From a virus, in IMG/VR virus record IMGVR_UViG_3300042540_000269, positions 1-32,308 of that record: 32,308 bases of DNA. One strand, 5' to 3'. The notes under the pieces were generated by a model, which worked only from the letters and a program-made list of their open reading frames with translations, was not told where the DNA came from and ran no database searches. The translations under genes and the position numbers were made by a program. Positions 1 through 8,503 of this stretch are shown here, in pieces. The stretch's first letter is position 1, and every line of letters begins with the position of its first letter.

Positions 1-14
1 CGATAAATGGTTAG
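1..14 (+). CDS. 3' end of tail protein gene (partial)
   Basis: The first 14 bases are identical to 27898-27911, which are the last codons and the TAG stop of the 471-residue tail protein gene at 26496. The window therefore opens inside a second copy of that gene, whose stop overlaps the start of the large tail protein at 7. Only three sense codons are visible, so the call rests on the repeat alignment and not on coding content. Confidence 0.5.
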
Positions 15-2736
15 GATACAATTAGAAAACGGATACCTTGACGTTAAAGACGGGACTGCGTTCCCGTTAAACTTCCAAGTGGGTGACATTCGTGACGTGT
101 CAACTCGTAAGGGGGCGTTTAGTAAAACAATAGTTCTTGAAGACACAAAGAACAACCACGACCTTTTAAACCATTACTACGACGTTAATATTGAGGCGGG
201 AACATTCGACATAAACACGATTACAAAATGTTCGGTAATTCAAAACGGAATCCCCGTAATGGAGGACGCAAGTCTTCAGCTAATATCGGTTAAGAAGAAC
301 CAAACAAACGATGCTTACGAACAATCGGTAACTTACGAAGTTTTGGTTAAAGATTCACAAAGCGATTTCTTTACTGAACTAGGTGCAAAGGAGTTAACTG
401 ACTTGAATTTTAGTGATATGACTCATTTATATACTTCAGCAAATGTTGTGGCAAGTTGGTCGAACACGGTTAGTGATGGTTATAAATACGTTTTACCTTA
501 TTCGGGTGACAACTTTTATCCGTTGAAGGAAATGAAACCTGCGGTTTACGCAAAGGTTTATTTTGATAGGATATTTGAAGCGGCAGGGTTTCAATATACT
601 TGGAGTACTTTGAGCGCAGCTTATTTCGATAAGTTGTTGATTCCTTACAATGGCGACCAAGAATTTTTGGACTTTACGGTGTATGCGGTTGAAGCCAACG
701 AACAACGAAACATAACATACAATTTCACACCTGCAGGTCAATCGGTAGGCTTTACAGAAAAGCTAGATAATTGGAGTGAAACGCAAGACCCGTTTTTATT
801 ATTCGACCCTACAACGGGAACTTACACAAACACGTTAACCGTAACGCAAGGCAGTTCTATTGACTTGTTATTTAATTGTAGTTATGACATTGACTTAAAC
901 AACACGTCAGGCGCAACGGCTTATTTAAACGCAATAGGTGGGGGTGGAAACCCTTTGAGTTATTTTTATTCGGTTAGAATTCAAATATACGTTAATGGCG
1001 TTTTAAACACGGAAACAACATTCGCTTCTTTTTTAGCTACGCTTGACGCATTTAGAACAAGCGGCACTAACATACCAAACGGTGTTACTAATTTAGGTTC
1101 GTTTACAAGATTAGTTAACTTGTCAGTTTCAAATTTAGTTGTGGGTGACACGGTTGAAGTTTATGCAGGTGTTCAAGTTGAGACTTATGTTCCGCAGGGT
1201 TCAAGTGGATATTTAAGGTGGCAAACTATTGGTAATGTAAACACGGCTTTTGTTGAAACTGAAATAAACAACTTTGATGTTGATATGAAAATAGTGCCGT
1301 CAAATAATAACCTAGCAACTGGCGCATTAATTGACCCTACGTTTTGGATTCCTAAAAAAATAAAACAATCGGACTTTGTTAAGTCTATTTTCACAATGTA
1401 CAATTTGTACACGGAAATAGACCCCGACAACCCGAATAAATTAATCTTGTCACACCGTGACGACTATTATGACGCAGGACAAGAAAAGGATTGGACTTTA
1501 AAACTAGCAAAAGACCGCGAACAAGATTTAAAGTTTCTTCCTGAAATAACCTCAAAGCGTTTAATACTAACTTACAAAGACGACAAGGATTCACCGAACA
1601 CAACTTACTTCAATGCGACTAACGAAATTTACGGACAAGTTGAATATATATTCGAAAACGAGTATGTTAAGAACGTAGACAAAAAAGAAATTCTATTCAG
1701 TCCAACTCCGATGAGTAAAACGGTATTCGATGCGGTTGTTCCTTTAATTGCGGGTGCTGCTCCAAAGACGAATATTAGAATACTATTCGACGGTGGTTTA
1801 TTTCCTTGCAACCCTTTTAATATTTACGACTACGGAACAACGGGACAAATTGGTTTAGTTCAATATCCTTCAATAATACATTTCGACAATCCAGACGTTC
1901 CAACGTTTGATTTAAATTTCGGGGTTTGCGATTATTATTTTTACCAACAAAACGTTTTAACAAATAACAACCTTTTCAATTTATATTGGAGACGGACAAT
2001 AGGACAAATTGACACGGGGAAAATGCTAACCGCTGAATTCGATTTGCGAGAAACGGACATCGCTACTTTAAAACTTAACGATAAAATTCGGATTGATAAT
2101 TCTTGGTGGAATATTAACAAAGTAATTGACTATGATTGTAACAACCCAAGACTGACGAAAGTTGAGTTGTTAAGTGTTGACACTGAAATTGATTACGCAA
2201 GGTTCACAACGGGAAAACCAATTTTCCCAACACCTTCCGAAGTTGGTAATATTACAACACCAATTATAAACTCAAACTACGAAAACACGAATGTAATAAG
2301 CCTCGGAAGTAACGCTTTAGTATTCGGACAAGGTAACGTTATTCAACAAGGTTTTAACGGTGTTGTTGTAGGTAATAATAAGTCAGTAAGTTCGGGAGAC
2401 ACGGGTATTTGGACGGACAACTTAAACGGGAAATCCTTAAACAACTTTAACCCTTACGGTTTATTTTTCAACCCTACATTTATTGATGCTGACTATACAG
2501 TTCTTGTTGACGACACAATGATTATTTCAAATGGCGCAGCTTTAGTTGACGTGACTTTACCGCCAGTTGGAAACGTTGGTAAAACTTACGTGATTAAAAA
2601 CGTGTCAACTTTCAATGTCGATGTTTACGGAGATGGGACTGACTTAATTGACGGACTAGGGGTTTATGGCTTACCTCAATGGTTTAGTTTGATTCTTATC
2701 GACTCGGGAACGATGTGGCTAAATATAAACTATTAA
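7..2736 (+). CDS. Large tail protein (tip/baseplate and fibre-like), allele A
   Basis: This 909-residue protein lies directly upstream of the tape measure gene. I infer a virion tail-tip or baseplate protein of a type common in Bacteroidetes phages. Residues 1-124 and about 448-810 are almost the same as in the second copy at 27904. Residues about 126-447 and the last 100 differ strongly. Around residues 760-800 there are short Gly/Asn/Val-rich repeats (GSNALVFGQGN, GVVVGNN) like a trimeric beta-roll. The C-terminus has a DDTMIISNGAALVDVTLPP-type stretch followed by GKTYVIKN, typical of fibre or carbohydrate-binding tail domains. The ATG overlaps the stop of the preceding gene. Structural role is likely; exact position in the tail and receptor binding are inference. 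Confidence 0.7.
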   Translation: MVRIQLENGYLDVKDGTAFPLNFQVGDIRDVSTRKGAFSKTIVLEDTKNNHDLLNHYYDVNIEAGTFDINTITKCSVIQNGIPVMEDASLQLISVKKNQTNDAYEQSVTYEVLVKDSQSDFFTELGAKELTDLNFSDMTHLYTSANVVASWSNTVSDGYKYVLPYSGDNFYPLKEMKPAVYAKVYFDRIFEAAGFQYTWSTLSAAYFDKLLIPYNGDQEFLDFTVYAVEANEQRNITYNFTPAGQSVGFTEKLDNWSETQDPFLLFDPTTGTYTNTLTVTQGSSIDLLFNCSYDIDLNNTSGATAYLNAIGGGGNPLSYFYSVRIQIYVNGVLNTETTFASFLATLDAFRTSGTNIPNGVTNLGSFTRLVNLSVSNLVVGDTVEVYAGVQVETYVPQGSSGYLRWQTIGNVNTAFVETEINNFDVDMKIVPSNNNLATGALIDPTFWIPKKIKQSDFVKSIFTMYNLYTEIDPDNPNKLILSHRDDYYDAGQEKDWTLKLAKDREQDLKFLPEITSKRLILTYKDDKDSPNTTYFNATNEIYGQVEYIFENEYVKNVDKKEILFSPTPMSKTVFDAVVPLIAGAAPKTNIRILFDGGLFPCNPFNIYDYGTTGQIGLVQYPSIIHFDNPDVPTFDLNFGVCDYYFYQQNVLTNNNLFNLYWRRTIGQIDTGKMLTAEFDLRETDIATLKLNDKIRIDNSWWNINKVIDYDCNNPRLTKVELLSVDTEIDYARFTTGKPIFPTPSEVGNITTPIINSNYENTNVISLGSNALVFGQGNVIQQGFNGVVVGNNKSVSSGDTGIWTDNLNGKSLNNFNPYGLFFNPTFIDADYTVLVDDTMIISNGAALVDVTLPPVGNVGKTYVIKNVSTFNVDVYGDGTDLIDGLGVYGLPQWFSLILIDSGTMWLNINY

Positions 2737-2767
2737 AACACGAACGAAATTTTTCTATTATAAATTA
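2737..2767 (+). promoter_or_regulatory. Late-type leaderless promoter, tape measure allele A
   Basis: AACA at 2737 straight after the stop of the large tail gene, TTTTTC, TATTAT at 2756-2761, AAATT, ATG 2767. Spacing 19 and 5. Confidence 0.6.
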
Positions 2768-5052
2768 TGGCAGGGACTATAAACGTCGGTACTATTCAAG
2801 TCGGAGGACTTAAAGAATTAAAAGCGGAACTTCGTGCGGTTCGTGACGAATTACTAGGAGCGACCGACCCCGAAAGAATGAAGGAACTCGCTGAAGCTGC
2901 GGGTGAATTGAAAGATAGAATAGGAGACGCTAACGAACAAATAAACGTCTTCGCCAGTGGTTCAAAGTTCGAACAAGTTTCTAATTCATTCGGAAGTTTA
3001 AAGGATTCGATAATGAACCTAGATTTTGAAGAAGCTGCCGAAAAAGCTGAAACATTTCGTCAAACGGTAACCTCAATAAGTCCTGAAACCATTTCAAAAG
3101 GAATGACTGGTTTAGCCTCAACGGTTAGCACGTTAGGAAAAACATTTGTTCAGTTCGGAATAATGCTTTTAACTAACCCAATCTTTTTATTGGTTACCGC
3201 TATCGTTGCAATCGTTGTTGCTATTGGTGCGTTAATGAATGCTTTAGGAATACTTCAACCGATAATGGACGCAGTCGGCGCAGTTTTTAGTTTTGTTGGT
3301 GACATTATAAATACGGTAATTGACGCTATTAAAGAATTCCTTTCGTGGTTTGGTTTGAGTGAGGGTGCTGCCGAAGAAGGTGAAAGCAATGCGCAAAGTC
3401 GTCACGATGCGGAAATGGCAAGGAGTGCAGAAAAAATTGCAGCTTTAGAAAGCCGTTCGAATCTAGAACAAAGCGCATACCAACGTGCTATTGATTTAGC
3501 TAAAGCCGAAGGAAAAGACGTTACCGAATTAGAGAAAGCAAAACTACGTGCATCAATAACCTTCCAAAAGTCGAAAGAAAAAGAACTTCGTTTACAACAT
3601 CAATTAATGCAAGCCCAATTAGAAGAAGCTAAATTGATAGCAATAATAAGAGGTGGCGACTATACTGAATATAATAAATTACTAGAACAAACAAAAACAA
3701 TAGTTACGGGAATAACGTCTTCGATGGAAAGCGTTAAAGATAGCGAAAACCAGTTGAAAATTATTGACATTGAGTCAACAAAAACGCAAGTTGAAAATTC
3801 AAAGAAACGAGCAGAAGCCGCCGCCGAAGAAGCTGAAAAAAGAAAAGAGGCTTTAGAAAAAATAAAAGAAATTCAAAACAAGTTTGCTTACGACCAAATG
3901 AGTGAACGAAAACAAGAACTTGCCGACATTGACGCGAATTACAAAGAAGCTTTTCAACTAGCAAAAAAATACGGTCAAGACACTACCACTTTACTTGCTA
4001 ATTACAATGCAGAACGTAAAGCGGTTAACGATGAATTCGACAAAGAGGAACTTGAAAAACAGAAGGAACACCAAGACGCTATTGCTTTATTGCAACGTGA
4101 ACTTAATTACAAGACGTTAAGCGAAACTGATTTAGCGCGACAAGTTGAAAGGGACGGTTTAGCGGAATGGTATACTCAAAAGTACGAACTAGCAAAAGAC
4201 GATGCCGAACTTACTAAACAACTAAAGGAACAACAATTACTAGACGAACAAGCGTTAACGGAAAAATACGCTAAAGAGGACGCTGCGAAAGTTGCCCAAT
4301 ACAACCAAAGTTTAAAAGACCTTCGAACCGAACTTAACCAAGTAGGTTTAAGTGACGAAGAAATAGCACGTCAAAACGAACGCCTTGCTTTGGAGAAATG
4401 GTATGCTGAAAAATTAGAACTTGCGAAACTAGACGCTGAAGCCCAAGCCGAAGTAAAGAGCGCATACATTGCAAAGTCCCAAGCTTTAGACGAACAAGAC
4501 AAACAGAAAGCAATTCAAAACGCTATTGACAAGGGTAACCAAATTGCCGAATGGACAACTCAAGGACTTCAAGTAATTAACGATGTTGTAGGAGCATTCG
4601 CTAAAGACAACGAGAAAGCGCAAGAACGAGCATTCAAAGTTAATAAGGCGGCAAATATAGCAATGGCAGTTATTGACACTTTAAAAGGTGCGGTTGCTGC
4701 ATACACTTCGCAAATAATACCTGGTGACCCTACCTCAATTGTAAGGGGTGCAATTGCCGCTGCAATGGTTACCGCTGCGGGTGTTGCAAATATTAAGAAA
4801 ATAGCTTCAACACAATTTCAAGGCGCTTCAGCTTCGAACGCTCAAGGCGGTGCGGGTACTGGTGGCGGTGGTGGTTTACAACCTGCAACACCTCAAACGA
4901 ATTTGTTTGGTGGCGGTAACGATATGAACACTTTACAAGGTGCGCAAAGTGTGGAATCTAAACAACAAGTTGTTAGGGCGGTGGTTGTTGAAAGTGACAT
5001 AACAAGCTCACAAAGTAGAATAAAACGAATGGAAGAAAACGCGACACTATGA
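2767..5052 (+). CDS. Tail tape measure protein, allele A
   Basis: 761 residues. Long Gln/Glu/Lys/Ala-rich coiled coil occupies roughly residues 200-600. Hydrophobic segments lie at about 126-165 and 165-195, and a Gly/Ala/Ser-rich C-terminus follows. This is the usual make-up of a siphovirus tape measure, which sets tail length and is ejected with the DNA. A 77-residue unit repeats imperfectly (ELNYKTLSETDLARQ near nt 4099 and ELNQVGLSDEEIARQ near nt 4330). The gene starts 5 nt after a TATTAT element (late-type promoter), and its TGA overlaps the next ATG. A diverged copy begins at 30652 without indels over the visible part. Class is confident from length, composition and position between tail genes. 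Confidence 0.85.
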   Translation: MAGTINVGTIQVGGLKELKAELRAVRDELLGATDPERMKELAEAAGELKDRIGDANEQINVFASGSKFEQVSNSFGSLKDSIMNLDFEEAAEKAETFRQTVTSISPETISKGMTGLASTVSTLGKTFVQFGIMLLTNPIFLLVTAIVAIVVAIGALMNALGILQPIMDAVGAVFSFVGDIINTVIDAIKEFLSWFGLSEGAAEEGESNAQSRHDAEMARSAEKIAALESRSNLEQSAYQRAIDLAKAEGKDVTELEKAKLRASITFQKSKEKELRLQHQLMQAQLEEAKLIAIIRGGDYTEYNKLLEQTKTIVTGITSSMESVKDSENQLKIIDIESTKTQVENSKKRAEAAAEEAEKRKEALEKIKEIQNKFAYDQMSERKQELADIDANYKEAFQLAKKYGQDTTTLLANYNAERKAVNDEFDKEELEKQKEHQDAIALLQRELNYKTLSETDLARQVERDGLAEWYTQKYELAKDDAELTKQLKEQQLLDEQALTEKYAKEDAAKVAQYNQSLKDLRTELNQVGLSDEEIARQNERLALEKWYAEKLELAKLDAEAQAEVKSAYIAKSQALDEQDKQKAIQNAIDKGNQIAEWTTQGLQVINDVVGAFAKDNEKAQERAFKVNKAANIAMAVIDTLKGAVAAYTSQIIPGDPTSIVRGAIAAAMVTAAGVANIKKIASTQFQGASASNAQGGAGTGGGGGLQPATPQTNLFGGGNDMNTLQGAQSVESKQQVVRAVVVESDITSSQSRIKRMEENATL
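4099..4560 (+). repeat. Imperfect 77-residue tandem repeat in the tape measure
   Basis: Two consecutive units start near 4099 and 4330, 231 bases apart. Each carries the pattern EL-N-x(3)-L-S-(D/E)-x(2)-(L/I)-A-R-Q, then (R/L)-x-(L)-x-(E)-W-Y, then KxELAKxDAE. The repeat is protein-level; the DNA is only partly alike. In tape measures, such repeats usually add fixed lengths of tail. The same pair is in the second copy, near 31984 and 32215. Confidence 0.6.
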
Positions 5053-6521
5053 CAAGTTATTACACTTTATTAAATAAACTCGAAACGTTCTTTAACGCTC
5101 ATATCCAAGTTAAAAAATTTGGGGGTGAGTTTAGGGAACAGATGCCCAACTTCTCAACCATTGACGAACGTTACCCTTTAGTTTATGTTGTTCCAACTTC
5201 CGAGACTTCAGGAATGAACACGAACGTATTTACTTTAGATGTTTATTGTGTTGACATTATTCAAAAGGACCGCGCCAACATAAATACAATTTTAAGCGAC
5301 ACCCAACTTATATTAAACGACCTTTACCTTTACTATACGGACGGTTCGGATTTATCGATTGACATTCTTGTCGACCCAACAATGACGCCTTTAAACAACT
5401 TTGATTTAGATTACGTTGCAGGTTGGGTTGGTACGTTTACTTTTGAGGTTAACCAATATTCAGTGTGTGAAATTCCTTTAGAACCAATAACGCCCGTAGT
5501 TGTTGAATGCTTACCCGCTAATTATTTGGTTGAATACGAAAACGGAACGGACATACAAAGCGGAACAATACCAAGCGGTGGGAGTTTAACGATTCAAGTT
5601 CCCGACCCTATTGAATGCGAACCTGCAATTGCTCAACTCGTAAACACGAACGACTTACTTTTATTAACCGAGTCAATTGACTGCGGAACAACCGAACAAA
5701 TAATTGCACCCGACGGAATAGTTCATTTACGTAAAGTAAACAACGGAACAATTCACGTTGAAGCAATACCAAGCGGTGAAACAGAAAACTACATCGTTGC
5801 GGATAACAACATAACCGTTAACCAAGTTAGCCCGTTTACGATTCACGCTACCGACCCGCTTAACATTCGATTACATAATCAAAGCGGTGGCGACATCGTG
5901 CCTCAATCGGTAGTTTACCAAGGTAACTCGAACCACGTTACAATTACGGTTAACACTTCGTCTTTTGTTCCCGTGGGTCAAACGCTACAAAAAACGGGTC
6001 AAACAATTAGTTATGCTCAAAATGACGATGGCGACACGGAGCGCGGACGCTTAACAAACTTTTTAACGTTACCTTCAAACAATCCATTTGGAAACACGAA
6101 TCGATTTACAGATAAAACGGGCGGACAAGTTTACACTAATTCAGTTGCTTTTGATTGGTCAACTTACAACGGTTCAACGGTACTTGCTTATTACTTTGGC
6201 GACTCAACAACGAGACCTTGGACAACTCAATTAGACCAATACAAAAATAGTGTGATTGACGGTTTACGAGGTTGGGACTTGTTTAACATTTACGAAGCAA
6301 TGAACATAATGAACTTTAGCTTTCCGAGTGGATTTCTTTATAATTACCCACCATTTAATTTAACTAGGCGTTATATGTGGGTAAGTACTAACCAAACGGG
6401 CGCAACGGGAATTTCAACGGAAACGGCAGGACCAAATCCATTCACAGCATCAACAAAAGTATCTGCGCTTTGGGGAATTTGGGTAAGGGTGTGTAATGTT
6501 TCAGGAACTAATATAACTTAA
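5049..6521 (+). CDS. Tail-terminator-like domain fused to a lectin-like C-terminus
   Basis: 490 residues, overlapping the tape measure stop by ATGA. Residues 1 to about 145 resemble phage tail terminator/completion proteins: an alpha/beta N-terminus, a central PLVYVVPTSE strand, and WVGTFTFEVNQYS near the end. Residues about 150-290 contain repeated IPSG units (SGTIPSGGSLTIQVPDP and EAIPSGETENYI) of Ig-like or adhesion character. Residues about 325-490 (GRLTNF, RFTDKTGGQVYTNSVAFDWS, GWDLFNIYEAMNIMNFSF, MWVSTN, WVRVCN) look like a DUF1566/C-type-lectin-like fold. The usual terminator is about 150 residues, so the extension is unusual. I infer a structural protein displaying a binding domain. 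The N-terminal assignment is moderate; the lectin-like call rests on motif spacing. Confidence 0.5.
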   Translation: MTSYYTLLNKLETFFNAHIQVKKFGGEFREQMPNFSTIDERYPLVYVVPTSETSGMNTNVFTLDVYCVDIIQKDRANINTILSDTQLILNDLYLYYTDGSDLSIDILVDPTMTPLNNFDLDYVAGWVGTFTFEVNQYSVCEIPLEPITPVVVECLPANYLVEYENGTDIQSGTIPSGGSLTIQVPDPIECEPAIAQLVNTNDLLLLTESIDCGTTEQIIAPDGIVHLRKVNNGTIHVEAIPSGETENYIVADNNITVNQVSPFTIHATDPLNIRLHNQSGGDIVPQSVVYQGNSNHVTITVNTSSFVPVGQTLQKTGQTISYAQNDDGDTERGRLTNFLTLPSNNPFGNTNRFTDKTGGQVYTNSVAFDWSTYNGSTVLAYYFGDSTTRPWTTQLDQYKNSVIDGLRGWDLFNIYEAMNIMNFSFPSGFLYNYPPFNLTRRYMWVSTNQTGATGISTETAGPNPFTASTKVSALWGIWVRVCNVSGTNIT

Positions 6522-6523
6522 TT

Positions 6524-6757
6524 ATGACTTATAAATTTGAAAATTGGAACATCGAAATAATTGACCCTATTAAACAAGTGGTTAACGTAATCGATAACAT
6601 TGAAAACAAGACGTGCAACGTTGACTTGCTTTTAACAACTGACACTGCGCAGTTTGGTGTAACTTTAAACGGGTTTACTTATTCGGAAACTTGGACAGAC
6701 CAAGACGTTCGCGATTGGGTAACAATTGAACTAGAGAAATACGAGGTAAATGGCTAG
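6524..6757 (+). CDS. Small hypothetical phage protein
   Basis: 77 residues, acidic, no signal peptide or membrane segment. It reads as a compact beta-rich domain (FENWNIEIIDP, then VDLLLTTDTAQFGVTLNGF) ending in a TWTDQDVRDWVTIELEKYEV helix. It sits 2 nt after the lectin-fusion gene and its stop overlaps the ATG of the gp10-like gene, so it is translated with virion assembly genes. I do not recognise the family; a structural or assembly role is only suggested by position. Confidence 0.6.
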   Translation: MTYKFENWNIEIIDPIKQVVNVIDNIENKTCNVDLLLTTDTAQFGVTLNGFTYSETWTDQDVRDWVTIELEKYEVNG

Positions 6758-7181
6758 TAAAAAATTCAAGGTTAAATACGCGACTAGAAATAAGTTAGCG
6801 AGGTCACTTCAAAAAGAAGTTCGTACACTTGGACTTATTGACACTGGTACGCTTTACGATTCAATTCGAATTTCTGCGGTTAGTGGTGAGGTTATCAATG
6901 AGTTAATGATAACGATTAACGCAATGTATTACTATTTATTTTTAGACGAGGGAACAAGTCGCGGAATACCACCTTACTCAATAACCGATAAGTGGTTGCA
7001 ACGTTCTGACACCCAAGCAATAATTGGTGAAATAGTTGCGGAATATATTGCTTATCAATTTGAAGTTTACCCATTACTAGATTTAGCACCTATATTAAAC
7101 AACCCTAAAATACAAATACAATTTAACTGGATTGATTCACCTTACGCTAATTTACCAACTGCACCAATGACCGCGTTTTAA
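6750..7181 (+). CDS. HK97 gp10-like head-tail joining protein
   Basis: 143 residues. The N-terminal basic segment, the LIDTGTLYDSIRIS motif (LxDTGxLxxSI) and the later YYLFLDEGTSRGIPPYSIT stretch (YxxxxxxGTSRxxPPY) are the hallmarks of the HK97-gp10/minor tail completion family, which sits at the head-tail interface. The start overlaps the preceding stop region by 8 nt. Its stop overlaps, by 4 nt, the 3' end of the convergent gene on the minus strand. Confidence in the family is good; which exact joining role it plays is inferred. Confidence 0.65.
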   Translation: MASKKFKVKYATRNKLARSLQKEVRTLGLIDTGTLYDSIRISAVSGEVINELMITINAMYYYLFLDEGTSRGIPPYSITDKWLQRSDTQAIIGEIVAEYIAYQFEVYPLLDLAPILNNPKIQIQFNWIDSPYANLPTAPMTAF

Positions 7182-7909
7182 GCTAAAACGTGTTTCATTG
7201 AAAGCATATTAAACACGAAGGTTAAATTAAGGTCAGTGATGGCGTCAATTTTTGTAATGTCTTCACCCGCTAAATTATAAAGCAAAGATTCCCAAGCGAA
7301 TTTTGACCGCTTCTTTTCGTTTTCAACTTCTTTCTTTTCTTCGGGGGTTAGTTCTTCGGTGTTTTCGTCTTCGTCGAATTGTTGAGCGAATAGGTTTTCG
7401 TATTGTTTAGTAAAATTATCGCGAAATTTTAGGTATTCGTGAACCACACCAAACACGCTAGTAATAGGAATTGTTTTAAATACTTCGGAACGTTCGAATA
7501 GGTTGTATTTATAAGGTTCAAAAACACGGTTATTCCATTCGTCTAGTTGTGTTTGTCGGTAAAATATTGCACAAATAATCGGTATATTTCCGATTTTATC
7601 GTTAACCGTGAAATAGTCGGTATCAATAAACTCACCTAGCGTTATTTTCTCGAACGGTTTAAACGTGAATTTATCAATTTGTTGGGTAATCTTAACACGT
7701 GGTTCTTGACGCAAGAATTTAAGCGGTTCAATTAGTTGTTTAAGTTCGTCAATTTCTAGGTCGTAAAACTCTTCAGGGTCTTCATCCGCAAGAATCGAAA
7801 GCATTTCGACCTGCATTTCAAACAACGAATCGAATTCAACTTGTTCAAGTTTCGCGAGTTCGATGAATTGGTTAACCGTTATTTGATTCCACGACTGCGG
7901 TAACTTCAT
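7178..7909 (-). CDS. Tail-assembly-chaperone-like protein, distal gene
   Basis: 243 residues on the minus strand. It opens with SWNQITVNQFIELAKLEQ, which parallels NELTIEQFEKVSEFTNNQ in the neighbouring upstream gene, so the two are likely paralogues. The rest is helical and acidic, with an FDEDENTEELTPEEKK linker. Such a gene pair is typical of tail assembly chaperones that coat the tape measure. It starts 38 nt before the upstream gene ends, in the +1 frame. The ATG has no Shine-Dalgarno sequence, so translational coupling is likely, and I see no slippery heptamer. The opposite orientation to the tape measure gene is unusual. Function is inferred from architecture; moderate confidence. Confidence 0.5.
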   Translation of the reverse strand: MKLPQSWNQITVNQFIELAKLEQVEFDSLFEMQVEMLSILADEDPEEFYDLEIDELKQLIEPLKFLRQEPRVKITQQIDKFTFKPFEKITLGEFIDTDYFTVNDKIGNIPIICAIFYRQTQLDEWNNRVFEPYKYNLFERSEVFKTIPITSVFGVVHEYLKFRDNFTKQYENLFAQQFDEDENTEELTPEEKKEVENEKKRSKFAWESLLYNLAGEDITKIDAITDLNLTFVFNMLSMKHVLA

Positions 7910-8441
7910 TCGTTAATTGTTTAGCAGTGTCTTTTAATTTGTCGGCAACGTAAGCCATAAACGGCAATGCTATTTCAGCATTTAAAGATTTAAACAAATT
8001 TGCTTTGTGTTTAATGTGAGCATCCGAATAATGTTCCTGAATGTCGAGGTCTTCGCGTTTAAATATAACGGCTAACATTTTAGACACGTACCTAGTCGGG
8101 TCTTTTTTAATAATTTTTTCAATGTGTTTAATGTCACGAACTGACAACTTAAATTTCTTGTCGTAACTGATATACTTGAAACCTTCTATTTCGATAGTTC
8201 GTTTTTTCTTTGTTGATGCTTTGTAAGTTACCGTGTTGAATTCTTTAACCTTGTCTTTGAACTCGGAAAAGTCCATTTCGTTTACCTCGTCTTCATCAGC
8301 ACCAAGGTACGTAAACACGGAAACCCATTTCTCAAAAGCGTCTAGTTCTTGGTTGTTTGTGAACTCGCTAACCTTTTCGAATTGTTCAATAGTTAGTTCG
8401 TTAATTACGTTTGGAATTTCTTGCTTACCTAGTTTTATCAT
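7872..8441 (-). CDS. Tail-assembly-chaperone-like protein, proximal gene
   Basis: 189 residues from the ATG at 8441. A longer in-frame start at 8477 exists, but would add a 12-residue stretch encoded in the AT-rich divergent promoter region. The N-terminus has VINELTIEQFEKVSEF followed by FEKWVSVFTYLGADEDEV, then a basic central part (YKASTKKKRTIEIEG) and a helical C-terminus. Similar small proteins lie beside tape measures in Bacteroidetes phages and are usually called tail assembly chaperones. A TATATTTG element lies 15 nt upstream of the start on this strand. Orientation opposes all other genes in the window. Confidence 0.5.
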   Translation of the reverse strand: MIKLGKQEIPNVINELTIEQFEKVSEFTNNQELDAFEKWVSVFTYLGADEDEVNEMDFSEFKDKVKEFNTVTYKASTKKKRTIEIEGFKYISYDKKFKLSVRDIKHIEKIIKKDPTRYVSKMLAVIFKREDLDIQEHYSDAHIKHKANLFKSLNAEIALPFMAYVADKLKDTAKQLTNEVTAVVESNNG

Positions 8442-8456
8442 CTTATAAGTTTTCAA

Positions 8457-8464
8457 CAAATATA
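8457..8464 (-). promoter_or_regulatory. Bacteroidetes-type -7 element for the minus-strand pair
   Basis: Read on the minus strand the sequence is TATATTTG, an exact fit to the TAnnTTTG (-7) consensus of Bacteroidetes housekeeping promoters, 15 nt before the ATG at 8441. Two TTTG copies lie upstream (8475-8478 and 8479-8482), but 10 and 14 nt away, shorter than the usual spacing of about 19. The site shares a 62-nt gap with the divergent late-type promoter for 8503. Confidence 0.45.
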
Positions 8465-8472
8465 AAAAAAAT

Positions 8473-8503
8473 AACAAACAAATTTTTATCCTATTATAAG
8501 GTA
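8473..8503 (+). promoter_or_regulatory. Late-type leaderless promoter, protease gene
   Basis: AACA at 8473 is followed 19 nt later (start to start) by TATTAT at 8492-8497, then AAGGT and the ATG at 8503. The T-rich spacer and the 5-nt distance to ATG match the other sites of this class. If TATTAT is a -10 hexamer, transcription would start on the A of the ATG. Confidence 0.55.

Noticed and set aside
5049-6521. Diversity-generating retroelement target, suggested by the lectin-like C-terminus.
   Set aside because: No reverse transcriptase gene and no template/variable repeat pair were seen, and the allele differences at the large tail protein are not adenine-specific.
7872-7909. Programmed frameshift between the two chaperone-like genes.
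   Set aside because: The overlap has a proper ATG for the second gene and no slippery heptamer, so coupled initiation is simpler.
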